This document shows, piece after piece, positions 45,508 through 57,248 of a stretch of 60,000 nt of DNA. Numbering within the stretch: the first letter of the stretch is position 1; every line of letters begins with the position of its first letter. This DNA is from Bolinopsis microptera. Taxonomy: Eukaryota; Ctenophora; Tentaculata; Lobata; Bolinopsidae. The DNA is taken from assembly GCF_026151205.1 (NCBI RefSeq), contig NC_087081.1, positions 10,853,113 to 10,913,112 of the forward strand, written 5' to 3'. A program made the translations under genes and the position numbers. A model generated the notes under the pieces. That model saw nothing but the letters and a program-made list of their open reading frames with translations, made no database searches and had not been told where the DNA came from.

Positions 45508-47740
45508 GTCATTCAGGACCGGCTAGAGAACGGGTTGAAAAAGTCAGTGTCACGTGACAGTCGAGTTTAGAGTGATTAATCATCATCCCATAAAACACCG
45601 TACAGCTGCCCTAATGGAAATTATTTGCTGAACTGGAGAATGAATAAAGGAATAAGGCAGCATGCAGTGCAGCGATGCAATTGGATAAAAGTTCAAAATG
45701 TTATACATCTATACTATAATTTAAACTTGACGAAATTTCCCCGGCAACGGGGACATAGAAGAAAAAACACCGAAAATCGACCTCAAAATGACCCTCTGGT
45801 GAAATCAAACCCAGCTCGCAAATGGAGTTGAAACCTCGCCATTTTTAGCAGGGTTGTAGAAAAAGGATAGGAATAGGCTATAGCATTCTTAGAATTTTGA
45901 TTTAGGCTTTAGATTTTTTATTATTAACGTCGGAAGTGAGGTAAAATAACCGTTAGAATAATGTCGTTATTTTAGCAAAGGTTTACTGCGCTGTTACGTA
46001 GCAACGTTAAAATGCACGTGCGCGAGCAAGGACATCTTAACTACGCGCGTTGTTATGCTGTATGCTACGTCATAACTTCAAAACTAGCTCACATTTACGC
46101 TCACGCTATGACTTATATTCATAACTTTGGTTGTGATTGGTATTTTTGATGCGGTAAAAAGTATCGTTTTGGGAATCCGAATACTAACAACGCTGTCGCC
46201 ATTGTTAAATAAATTCCATTATGTCTACTGTATAACAGAGCTGTATGATGAAGAGAAATTAAAACATAACTGATTTTTAAAATTTCCTCGAACAAAGCTT
46301 TCGACTAGCGGGTTTCTAGTAATTATAATAATTGAACTTTGAAATTCGAGAAAAAATAGCAAGTTTTAAAAAGTGACGTTCAGCAAATTTTATGAACTAA
46401 GAAAATTGAAAATTGAAAATAAGACATAAATCCGGAAATGAGCTGGCGTTGGGATCGAATGATAAATTAGCTTAGCCGACTGAACGATTCAATGAAATAA
46501 GAAATATTTAAGACCGTATAATTGGTGTGGAAAAGCCCTTAAACATTCTGCAATTTATGGAGGATTTCTGGAATTTATGGAGGATTTCTGGAAATGATCT
46601 TACTTTACCTCACGTTTGCACCCCGACACTAAGTGGACTGACAATGGTTATAAGAGTAAAATAATAGATTTTCTAATTGTGGTACGAGAGAGCATTTAAT
46701 TATAAACAAATTAATTCTATCAAAACTCTTGTTACTAGGGCGGCGCTCGGCCTATCAATTGTCATTCCAATATTATATATTCAATCTGTTTATGAACAGA
46801 GAAGCCTCGAGGTCCCCAGCGTAAAATTCTTGGGGAGATATAATTAAATTTCTCAATCGTGATGTGGTAGGGGGTCGTTCACATATTACGTAATCAGCCG
46901 AGGGGGAGGGAGGGGTTTCCAAATGCTTACGGTTGATTACGGGGGGGGGGGGGGGGGGGGGGGGGGTTTCGGCCGTTGATTACGTAATCAACATTTTCTT
47001 TTTTACCCTCTAGAATAATAACAATTTAACTATATTTTAATTCAAATTCCGCTCAATTTCACTCTGATACTGATAGTGATAAAATTTAGAAATTGATCGA
47101 ATATCCGGCTATACTAGTAAGTAGTTTAGAAGGTGCTTGGCCGGATATCATAACAATGATTTCGGCTCATCATGATAGCATGATCAGGGTAGCATGAAAC
47201 GTAGAGAAAAGTGTTTTCTAGGAAAAAAGTGGGGGGGGGGGGGGGGGGGGGGGGGTTTCTCTAACTCTAAACTCTAAACTGCAAAGTAAAATAAGCCGAA
47301 TACAAAGTAGTCAAAGTAAGAGTCCAAGCTGTTTTTCCAACAGCCCGGAAAACACGTACAATAATGTTGATCGTGATAATTTCATTGAATATCAGAAAAT
47401 GTTTAAAATTGTCTCCAAAATCGAATAATTCATGACATTAAGAAACACACGGTTGACTCCTCGCTCAAAAGAAACGGGTAATATATAATATTAATACACG
47501 GGTAATATATAACTTGTAATTTCGATAAATAAATTCGAATTGAGTTAACAACAAGTGATTTGAGATTATTCAAGGGTTAACAAAGGCTAAAGTCTAATCT
47601 AGATAAATGGGAAATCAAAATGTATAACGAATTACAAATTTATAATTAGATTTGTGTGGGTTTCTTAACCGTGCGTATAATCTCGAGGTTTTTAAAAATA
47701 CTGAGCCGTTCATAATTAGGCTGTATAAAGCTGGTAAATA
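45508..47740. other. Gene-free stretch with MITE-like sequence and two G tracts
   Basis: Holds a Helitron-like end (46290-46319), the 46738-46830 repeat shared with 340-425, a MITE-like piece (46868-47010, palindrome GTTGATTACGTAATCAAC, with 26 G at 46941-46966) and a second run of 25 G at 47231-47255. No gene was recognised. Confidence 0.5.
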
Positions 47741-47752
47741 ACGATATCGGTT

Positions 47753-48112
47753 ATTTCGGTAGCACTTTCTTAGTTCCGCAGAAAGGAACGGTATACCATT
47801 CTGATGATGTGGAAGATCCTTCACAATGTTGTCCCCAATTGCAGCAATATTAGGTTCACAAAAACATCCAGACATGGTGCCCGAGCAATAATCCCTTCCC
47901 TGTCTAGGTTGAGTTCCTTGAGCAACCAGACGACACTCCATGATAGCTCAATTGCTGTAAGAGGACCAAAACTATGGTACAAAGTGCCTGACAGTATTAA
48001 AGCTGAAGCTACTTTTGAGTCGTTTAAAGTTAATTTGTCCAAGTTTCTTGCTTTGATACTGGATTCTTTCAAATTAACAGCAGGTTTTGATGAGCCAAAA
48101 CAAAAAATTTGA
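47753..48112 (+). pseudogene. 5'-truncated LINE, reverse transcriptase C-terminal tail
   Basis: The plus strand reads RRKERYTILMMWKILHNVVP, later TTLHDSSIAVRGPKLWYKVP, then FESFKVNLSKFLALILD and a stop at 48112. The pattern (RERY...MWKILH..VPN, DSFAVRGPxLWNxLPxxI, FKxxLxxFL) is typical of Jockey/CR1-type non-LTR elements. An in-frame stop occurs just upstream. The rest of the element is missing. Confidence 0.8.
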
Positions 48113-48916
48113 ATTATAATAACAATGAATACGACAGCGTTTGTAGCACCATTCAGGACCGGTGTTGCGCAACGCAGGTTCGGGATACGAAAATAATCTC
48201 AAGGGCAACATTTCCGGGATCTTGATCGACAGAGTAGAGAATAGAGATCTAATGCAAATTGTAGAGAACAGCCATGTGTCAGTTTTCTGACGGAGGGGGC
48301 AGGCGTCTGAAAATGGCAAAATCTTGTCACAGCATATGGCCAGTGCTATAAAAGTATAAATGCTATAGTAATATTGATAATATATAAATGTTGCACAGAG
48401 CCATGTTGCACAGAGCCAAATTCAAGATCGGACGGCAGGATCATAAACTAGCCTTTACTCACAAAAGCCTGACTTTTTCCGACATTTTTCAAACTCCTCT
48501 GTCCCTCTGTCTTCCATTTTGCATTTTTCTAAAACGATGTTATAGTAGATTGATACTGAAATTTGAAGATTTATATCAGTAAACTCATCAAGATGAAATT
48601 GTATGTTTCTGTTTTTTGTAAGTGAAAGTCTACACCAAGTTTGATAAGTTTTCCGGGATTCAGCGAAATTTGATAGGATTTGTCACACTAGTCTTGCACG
48701 GTCAATAATTCTATAAATTACCTGGGCAACGAACACGACCATAATTACTGTGATGAAACTGGATACTGGATAGCCAGTCAACAGATACTAGAAACACTCA
48801 AAATATTATAATTAACAGCGTGCAGGATCATATTTTGATAGGCCACTTTTATATCGTCGAAGATCTTGTCATAAAATTAAAAATTACTATTACACATCTT
48901 TCGTGTTCTTGGTGAA
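48113..48916. other. Intergenic stretch before the cytochrome b561 gene
   Basis: No recognised gene. It should contain the promoter of the gene starting at 48917; I see no decisive motif. Confidence 0.4.
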
Positions 48917-49654
48917 ATGCTTTCAAAACAAGTTTCAACTGTATACGAGTTAGTTTTTATATTTCTGTACGAAACAGTGGTTTTATTACCGCTGATTATT
49001 ATGATTGTTTGGACTTTCTCCCATCTTGGTGGACTAGATTTTAGTGAACATGCAGATAACTGGCATCCGATTCTCATGCTTACTGGACTCGTATTTTGTT
49101 TCTTTAACGGTAAGTTATTTTTTAAATTATTTATGTTTTTAGGTTGTGTAGATTAATTTGACAAATAGTTTAAATCGATTTGTCTATTCTGTCGGATTAA
49201 TGTCTTTGATTTAATCAATAAGCGACATTTCAGCGGCAGTGAGCTTCAGGATGCTTCCATTCGAGAAACCTGCCAAGAAAAAGATTCATGCAGCCTTTCA
49301 TATTACAGGTTTTATACGTCTTTTAAAATTTAAGATCATTTGAAGAGGAATATTAGAATTCTACTGCCGCTACACTTCAAGTTCACAGTTTGTGACATTC
49401 TACTTTATAAAACCAATGTCTGAAACGGAGATGAACACTTTCAAACCTGATAAAAATCTAAACTTCCAATTGAAAGTAGTGGGTACGATATTTAATTAAC
49501 TGAGAACAACTAACCGCATTTACAATCAGGATCAGTGTTAATAGTACTAGGTCTAGTGGCCCAGTTCAGCTATCATCAAAGTAACGGTTACGAGCACCTC
49601 TTCTCCTCACATAGCTGGATGGGACTCTTCACTGCTCTCTGCTACATATTGCAG
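48917..49654 (+). CDS. Cytochrome b561 family transmembrane protein, first three exons
   Basis: Exons 48917-49109, 49234-49308 and 49530-49654 (phases 1, 1, 0; donors GTAAGT, GTTTTA, GTATTG) give 131 residues in frame. Two hydrophobic segments precede NWHPILM (His50). Then follow a basic loop KPAKKKIHAAFH (His83, His87), a membrane segment VLIVLGLVAQF and SSHSWMG (His117). This is the eukaryotic cytochrome b561 pattern, whose conserved histidines bind two hemes and move electrons from ascorbate across a membrane. The C-terminal half with the fourth heme ligand is not found with confidence, so the gene is incomplete here or has large introns. Confidence 0.85.
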
Positions 49655-49868
49655 GTATTGTATCACAGTAGCAAGTGCAAAATACAAATAGTATCTCAAA
49701 TGCTTGTCTTGATTTAATTACTGTATGAAAACTCAAAATGACTGTTCTATAATACTAGGTATATCTAAAATTAAATAATAGAAGCAAAGTTTTATCCAGC
49801 TATATATGGTCCACGACTCCACAATTCACAGCACCAGGCTGTGACAGACAGACAAGTCGTGTTGGATA

Positions 49869-49950
49869 TACCTTATCGGACCTTATTTGGTAGAGCAAGA
49901 GACGCGAAATCTCGAGGTTCTGGGATCATTCCCCAGTTGTCCCTAGTTTT
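49869..49950 (+). repeat. tRNA-like sequence fused to a TIR fragment
   Basis: 49869-49890 is the end of the TACCTTATCGG element. It runs into GGTAGAGCA, a GAGA/TCTC anticodon-like stem with seven-base loop, and CTGGG-ATCATTC-CCCAG, a T-arm-like hairpin. The 5' acceptor strand is missing, so this is not a functional tRNA; a tRNA-derived SINE head is likely. Confidence 0.45.
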
Positions 49951-52113
49951 TCAGAATTAATCATCACATATAGACAGCATGAGAGTAGGCCCTGCCATCT
50001 CGAAGTGATAATAATAATTAAATGTTTCGCAGATTGGCAATTGATCGGTGTAGTTGGTGTTGTACACACTGCACTGATAACGATATCACGTTGAACGTGT
50101 AATATAAATATAGTGTGGATAGATGCGAATATATATTCTAAATAACTGAAAAAATCTAATTGAATAATTGGAAGAGAATCAGGCCTAGCTGAACCAAGCG
50201 GGGAGTTAATACACCTTTCACAAGCAAGAGCCACTTTGGTCTACTTGCTGTGAGGTGTCTCAGCTACACCTACATGGGTTGGGGGTCCCCCCAAGGTTGT
50301 TAAATACGTATTACTATTAGGAGGGAATACGAATTGGAATACGAATACGTATTATTATTAATCCTCGAAATTTGACGTATTACGAAAAGGTGTGTCGTGC
50401 GCGCAAAAAATTGTTTGCTTATCGGATTATCCATGAAATTTGATTACAAATTTAAGTTATCATGTATAAGTATAACTGCACTCCTTTAATGCATGATCAA
50501 TGATGAGGGTGGCGCGCAGCTGTAGTGTATGTACTAAGAGCGTCAACTTGCGGGTGAACATTTTGTGTCTCAAAACCCAACATATTATACATCATTGGAA
50601 AGGTCTCATTGAGTAGAGTCATATGGTACCAAGTTTTGGGGAAATGGCTGCTCCTAGCGGAAGTTATAACCCGTCAAAGTCCCAAAAATGATCAATTTAG
50701 AAAATGGGGCGGGACATCGTGTTCTTAAATTTTTTACGAAATTTTTTTACAGAATATTGTTAATCACACTTTTTTACACAAGATTTGCTGTATGCCGTAA
50801 TTTTATTTTCCGATATTTGAATCAAAAATAATTTTTATTTGGATTTCAAAGTACGCGCTACGCCGCGCAGTTGGAAATTGCAATAAGGAGATTTAACCAA
50901 ATTTTTTGTTGCGCCATTTTTATTCTCATATCAAATATGCGCTGATACTTTTCGGTCGAATTTCTTTTTGTTGCCGCTCATAGCAATTAGCATAGAGCCT
51001 CAATGCACACACCGTATATTTAGTTTGGTAGTAGTTGTTTTGTTGCACTTTGTAATGCAGATGTTACTAAATGATCTTGAGAGGGTATTTAATATAACTG
51101 AGTTAGTGTTACTGCGTTTTGGCTGCGATGTGCTGGAGACTACTAGAAACTTGTTCTAGTATAGAATAGCTTAGTGGATCAGGATGTTGCTAAATTATAT
51201 CCCTTGTTACACTCGTTTAGTTCTGGACAGGATTTGAACGTTTTACACTTTTATCAGATCATTTCAATCATGCTTCATACCGAAATTACAATTAACCCAT
51301 TCAAGCCTTGTATAAACAATAACGGACAGTATTCTGTGTTAGAAAAAATATATGTACTTCCAATCGAATCGTGCAATTGCCTTGGTACACAGGTGCACAT
51401 TCTTTGATGCCCGAAACGCATTCCAAGCTCTAGATATCTGCCTTCAATAATGGCCTATAATCACATTTGCCAAAAAACAGCTGCTTTGTAATGCTGGTGT
51501 GTCCCACTTAGTTGATTATCTTAGTTAAGCTGTAATATCGAACTCGAAGACCTGTTTCGTTATTATTTCTTGAAATGCAGGTATTTGAAGGTTTTGAAGC
51601 AATTTTTTTCAATTAATCTATTTTCCTGGTGTAGAAACAGACCTAACTTGATGTATGTTGTTTATTCTAATTAAAGTATATTTGAATTTAAACTATGAAC
51701 TTCAAATATCATTATTTCTAGCTGAACCAGAATTTCCTTTGGGACGAGATGCTTTCCTGACAAACATTATTGTATGCTGATATAATAATTAACAACCGAT
51801 CCTATGGGCTGAAATATGTAAGTACTCTGTTCAAGCTTGATGTGACCTTTTTTATCTTAGTATACTTATGACTGCTTTAGCTCAGCCTTTATAATAAGAG
51901 ATAACCTCTTACCAAGCGATTGTGGAGAGAAATGACAGTCCTATTTACCATTACCATTTTACAACTATTTAACAGTACCACCAACTGACTGTAATTTTCA
52001 AGCAAGAATTATTACTGATGAAAACCCATTAAATACCTAAAACTGCGTTGTACAAACACACTTGTTTATTGATAGTTAACATTAAGGATGGTTGATGCCT
52101 GTTAAGTTCATTA
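49951..52113. other. Stretch with no confident gene
   Basis: May be intron of the cytochrome b561 gene. A weak candidate exon lies at 51722 (after TTTCTAG), reading EPEFPLGRDAFLTNII before a GTATGC; family C-termini often have a similar EPE...N segment. Otherwise AT-rich, with no recognised repeat. Confidence 0.3.
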
Positions 52114-52376
52114 CAGTGGAGTTCCCACCTACGAGTGGTGGCTGAGAGGTGGCGTGCCTGAGAGGTGGCGCGCCTGAGAGGTGGCGCGCCTGAGAGGTGT
52201 CGCGGTGTATGCAGAGTATGATAATGTCAGCCTTGCCGTGGACGCGATAATTCAAACGTAATGAAAGCTAATGTCAGCTGCGCCGCAAGGCTGACATTAT
52301 CATACTCTGCATACATCGCGCCACCTCTCAAGCGCGCCACCTCTCAGTTTACCACTCGTAGGTGGGAACTCCACTG
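52114..52376. mobile_element. Foldback MITE with 3 bp TTA target duplication
   Basis: The ends CAGTGGAGTTCCCACC and complement are flanked by TTA on both sides (52111-52113, 52377-52379). The arms include repeated GCCTGAGAGGTGGCGC units (four left, two right) and a perfect inner stem (GCAGAGTATGATAATGTCAG). A 3 bp TTA/TAA duplication fits PIF/Harbinger-type insertion. Confidence 0.7.
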
Positions 52377-52917
52377 TTATGCTCATCTACTTACCAGTTT
52401 ATTTGCAGCCAATTCTTATCATTGTGACTTTAGCAAGTGGATATTTTCAATGCAACATTTAAACATCGTTTTTAGGCAAGATTGGGCAATTTGGTTTTGA
52501 TCACTGGATTGATCACCAAAAGTTACTTAATTGAATAATAATTTGAAACTAAATCATTCGAAATCACTGATTAAGTGCCATTGATTGAGTGAAGAAATCA
52601 CAGATTAAGTGCCAGAATCATGTATCCGTGCCAGATCTTAAAATGGTCATAACTCGACTTAGTTGTAAACAACGAACTTGAAGTTATAGGAAAGCACTTC
52701 AATTATCAAACCAAGTCCAAATGTGTCTGGAAATTTTGGAGTTCCTAACTCAAAACGTTCTCAATTTATGGTGACAATAGAGAAAAAGAGGGAGTGTACA
52801 ACCCTATACAATCTCACTAGTGACGGTATACCTTTATTTACTTTTGAAACACTGATACAGTCTGAGTTCTTTAGCTTTGATCAGTATCTGATGAACGGTG
52901 CAAGAGTTTCAAAATGA

Positions 52918-53435
52918 TACTTTGACAGCTCTGGGTTTTTCAGCAGACATATTCCCAATTTGAGCAGCTTCGAAGCGTGGCTTTTCTGCAATTTGTTCAA
53001 ACACATCACAAATTTGATCGCCAAGTTTCTCTCCTGTATCCTCCTTGAGACTAAAAATGAAGACATTTCTGCAATCTGCTGCGATCTTCTTCAGATACAA
53101 CATTCCAAACTACTTTCTTCAAGTTTTCTGCCGTGAAAGTGGAGACAGAGCTGGGGCCTGGGGGAAGGGTTTCCTCTGCATTTTTTGCTGATTTCTGAGC
53201 ACTGATGATTTCACTTTTCATTTCCTCTATCTTTTTATTCGTGGAGAATACGCTGATATTAGACAATACCCTAAAACGCATCAAAAAGGTGCTTTACTAG
53301 AACGTCCTTGTTTGGTTTCTTGAACTTCTCGAATGTGATATCACTATCTTCATCAAAGTTTATTGTCTTCATTACCTCAACCCAAATACCAAGATCATTA
53401 GAAGCATCTGAAAGCTGGTCAAAATGTTTACTTGA
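52918..53435 (-). pseudogene. LINE ORF1 remnant
   Basis: The minus strand encodes, over three frames, LSDASNDLGIWVEVMK and FEKFKKPNKDVLVKHLF, then NKKIEEMKSEIISAQKSAKN, then RNVFIFSLKEDTGEKLGDQ and EKPRAVKVSF-stop. The last part matches the RNA-binding-like core of non-LTR ORF1 proteins (xNVxIFGLxE...RPVKVxF). Two frameshifts kill the frame. It is related to the fragment at 10.5-11.6 kb. Confidence 0.6.
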
Positions 53436-53549
53436 CTACATTAGAGAGTCTAAGTACACATCTTCCATAACGTACTCACAATTGTATAGCACCGGACACA
53501 AAGTAGCAGATAAGTCGTCGAATTATAGCAATAAGAGATGCACATGTAA

Positions 53550-54285
53550 GAAATGTAGTAAATCAAAGTTCTCACTTTTTAGTCCCCGTCGGATCACATG
53601 ATTTCTCTCCGCATAGAATTGGTTCCCAATTAGTGGTTTTACAGTACCGTCGAGCTAGAATAAAGACTCCATATGAGTGTGTTACGTATTGTTAAGCTAG
53701 GATCTTAGCATTAAGCAATAAGGTGTCAGAGAGCTAAGAGACGACAGGGAGTGATAGACAAGGTTCGACCGGGATCCCGGTTTAATCCCGGATTTTTTGA
53801 AAAACTGAAGTTTGAAGCAAAATTATTTACCAATTAATAAACAAAACACTGTCAGAGTCGAGTGCCAATTTGTTGGGTAAGCTGTGCTTGTGCTTTTTAT
53901 CAGTTGCGGATACCAGATTTTAGTGTAAGTGTTAAGTGCTGGTTTTCTTAGCTATGATCCCGATCCCAAATCTGGCTGAATCCCGGTCCCGGCGTATACC
54001 TGGTTCCGGCACTCCTTTCCAGTCCCGGCCAAAAAAGCAGTCCCGGTCGATCCTTGGTGACAGAAGGGGCGGTAAATAATGTTTTGTTTCTGATGTTGGT
54101 CAAAGAGCGTACTGTTTAGCATTGAACCTACACAGTTTTAGTACCCCTCACTTGAGTACTAGTGAACCAGGCCATAGTCCATGACAACTAATTGGGAACC
54201 AATTCTGTGCGGAGACAAACCATGTGATCCGACGGCCAAGGGGACCAAAAAGTGAAAACTCTGATTTACCGCACTATTTATCTTT
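53550..54285. mobile_element. Inverted-repeat element hosting a nested hAT-type MITE
   Basis: 53550-53635 and 54188-54285 are diverged reverse complements (blocks GTCGGATCACATG, AGAATTGGTTCCCAATTAGT). The right side continues toward a GGGGTTTTACTGTA end. The middle is partly filled by the insertion at 53759-54056. Confidence 0.65.
53759..54056. mobile_element. hAT-type MITE, 298 bp, 8 bp target duplication
   Basis: The terminal inverted repeats CAAGGTTCGACCGGGA and TCCCGGTCGATCCTTG are flanked by GTGATAGA (53751-53758) and GTGACAGA (54057-54064), an 8 bp duplication with one change. The interior is rich in TCCCGG motifs. No transposase. Confidence 0.8.
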
Positions 54286-56300
54286 CCCCAAACTGTACTG
54301 TAAGTCGGGGTTTTACTGTATATATTATCACGAAGATCAGCCCAGGCTAGTAATTGCCATCCTGATATTTAAAGTAAATACCATTTTATTTAGAAAATAA
54401 GTGCTTACTTTCTATCACCATCTTATCAGTAATACTAGGCAAAATAGTGATACGTATACATATAATATAGTGCAGAGTGCTACATAGAGATCAATTGTTT
54501 CATCTTAAGTTTGTTACGCAGCTTACGCTCATACCTGGTAGTGGTAGTGGTACCAGTAGTAGTGATAGATTGCCCGACCCTAATCGGGGGTTTTAATCAC
54601 GTGCTTCATGCTTGTTATAGGTGGTTATCAGCTTTTATGTTCTAAAAATTATAGCGCTCATTGTAAGACGAAGGTTCAATGTTGGTATGGTTTTAATTAA
54701 ATTAGTTACCCAGAATTTTATTAAGATATTGTAACGTAATAGCTTTTTGAGTTCCGTTATTTTGTTTAAGAGTAATTGTTATTCAAAACATATAATTTCA
54801 GGTGTTAAAAGCTTGGAGCAAGACACATTACGATCGATGGCGTTCGCTGACTGATGCATTGCTATTTACTGCTGACTAGCTTATCCTTTTGTTGCCTCTA
54901 ATCAGTGATGAACACCAATTAGAATCAATCGATTTAATTCACAGGATATTACGATTGTTTACAAGGGCCCTAGCACCTGTAGTTTAAGTTATTCGATTCG
55001 ATTATTATTAAATAACGCCATTTTTCTTTTTCTGATCTATTATTAGAGCTGTCAATGTCTTCATCTTATATTTATTGCTGCGATGTTTTACTTTATTTTA
55101 TATATCAGTTGAGACTAATTAATGAATTTGACAAATTTACAAGTTTTAGATTTTTGATAATATTTGATATTTCGCCATATTTATAAATGTGTTATCAGCT
55201 GTAGTCAATAACTACACGATATGTAATGTATTTGATTTCTGTTTGTGTGTACAACCACTCCCGTGCATAGTAAAGCAGGCGGAGACTTGCACGTGCACGT
55301 GTAAAGAATTTGGAGCTAAATTTCGATCATTTACTGTTGAGTTTAGAGTGTTCTACGAAATAATAGCATGTATCTTCGGTTGTGATTTAAATTTTATGAT
55401 TACGATTTTATGATACGATCATAAAAATTGATTTCTAGCTTCCTTCCTGTGACAACGGATTTTCTAGTATGTCTTTAGAGTAAAATAAAGGTCGAGACAT
55501 ATTTATATGGTACGAAATTCGGGGATTTTGGAAAAAAATGGGAAAAAATCCCCATATTTTTGTACTGAATTTCTGAAATTTCGTACTGAATTACTGAATT
55601 TCTGAAAAAAATCCCCATATTTTCGTTCCCCCATAATTTCGATCCCCGCTAATTATGATCCACATAAATATGTCTTGTAAGGTATGCAATGCACCACATA
55701 CGATGGAATCAAACATTATACTTCGATCAATTATGCGCAATATCACGAACATCTTCTAGACCGGCAACAGAAATCAAACTAAAATGATGCTAAATTCATC
55801 TTGTATTATACTGATTACAATTACGATTCACTCGATGTCAGAATAAATTCGGGAACTAAGACTTGTGAAATGGTAGATACCATAATCTATATTTTAATAC
55901 TCACTATTAGGGATACGGACAGCATTACAGCAATAGTCTTTAATGCTCAATAAACCCCTCGCATGTTTGGGTGTACTTCAGCATACTAGTTGCATAACAT
56001 AAAGATTTAAGATATAACCTGATCTCGTTCTATTAACAAACGGTTCTAGATACAGTTGGGAGCAAGCAGGCCATAAATGGGGGCACCAGGCCACCATTTC
56101 ATTAATCATTAATTTATGTATTGGTTTATTAAGTAATTAGTGACGTGGCTAATTACTAGCTGAACTCTCTACAATTAACTCCAATTATAGTTGTTAATAA
56201 CTAGTTTCAGAATAAGTTAGATTCACATTCGACACAAAAACCGAGAATGCACTCTGGCATTGTTCGTGCGCTGCTCGGGAGAGCACGTTTCCTTGATTTG
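54286..56300. other. Stretch with no confident gene
   Basis: A possible terminal exon follows TTTCAG near 54802 (VLKAWSKTHYDRWRSLTD... to a TAG), with no known family. At 55500-55680 are repeated GGAAAAAATCCCCATATTT-like segments. Otherwise AT-rich. Confidence 0.35.
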
Positions 56301-56370
56301 TGAGGGGATTTCACACTTGTATGAGTTCCCTGGTATTTGGAACATTTTCAGGTGGTTTAATGGTTAGTAC
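56300..56370 (+). repeat. 184 bp repeat unit, left part, split by insertion
   Basis: GGTATTTGGAACATTTTC to GGTTAGTAC matches the end of units at 59.46-59.52 kb and about 59.65-59.70 kb. Its continuation lies at 59332, beyond the 2.95 kb insertion. Confidence 0.85.
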
Positions 56371-57248
56371 GGGGGGGTACCAATGGCATAAATGGCATAA
56401 TGGAGAATTGGCCAAACAAAATTTCCATTTATGCCATGAAATTTCTATGCCATTTGATGAATTTTATGCCATTTGTCTCCATTCTATGCCATTCGAAATA
56501 TGAAATTTTAAAACTTTGAACTGAGAATTTAATTTAACGAATTGTCTGCACCCCACTAGTACTGTCCACCTTTATCTCTATTTATTGTACTACAACATCT
56601 ATTTTCACCCATTAAATTCCTCAAAATATCCCTAGCAATGGGCATTATTGATTATAATTACGTTCAATGTATATCAATATGATATGATGATTTGGTTGAT
56701 TGTGGACAAGTGACCGGGCAGTATGGCATAGTACACGCTACACACCGTATAACAGAGAGGACAGTCGACTGAATGCTCCCAGTCAATCGGATATCCAAAT
56801 TAACAGTGGAAAACTGTAACATTACCAACTCGATTAAAATATTATTTGTTAATGGTGTGTACAGAATACAGATGTATCGTGTCGGGACCGTGTTCATGTA
56901 GAATGTTTTGAAATTTAAACATTTTCACAAGATTGATAATGATCTGTGTTTCGAATGGGTAGCCTCTTAAAAGTAATATTCATTGATATCTCGATGAACC
57001 TGTATATTAGTATTACATAACAGTTCACCAAATGACCTGAAATACTTGCTTCCTATTATACAAAATTATGATGACATAATATATTGCTTAAATATCTTCA
57101 TATTCACTGCTGCATGGCAACATAGCACTCCTTAATTATTTTTCTATAATAACGTTAATCTAGTATAATCATTGTAGGATTTTGAACATCTCACAATTTG
57201 GGCTGTAGGACTGTAGAGCGGGGGACTGTATGGCGTACTTGGTCAAAA

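Noticed and set aside
49869-49950. Functional tRNA gene
   Set aside because: The 5' acceptor strand is missing and replaced by a transposon end; the position before the anticodon is G instead of T.
50968-51159. Open frame with HRIFSLVVVVLLHFV as the next cytochrome b561 exon
   Set aside because: Hydrophobic but lacking the conserved glycines and a convincing acceptor in the required phase.
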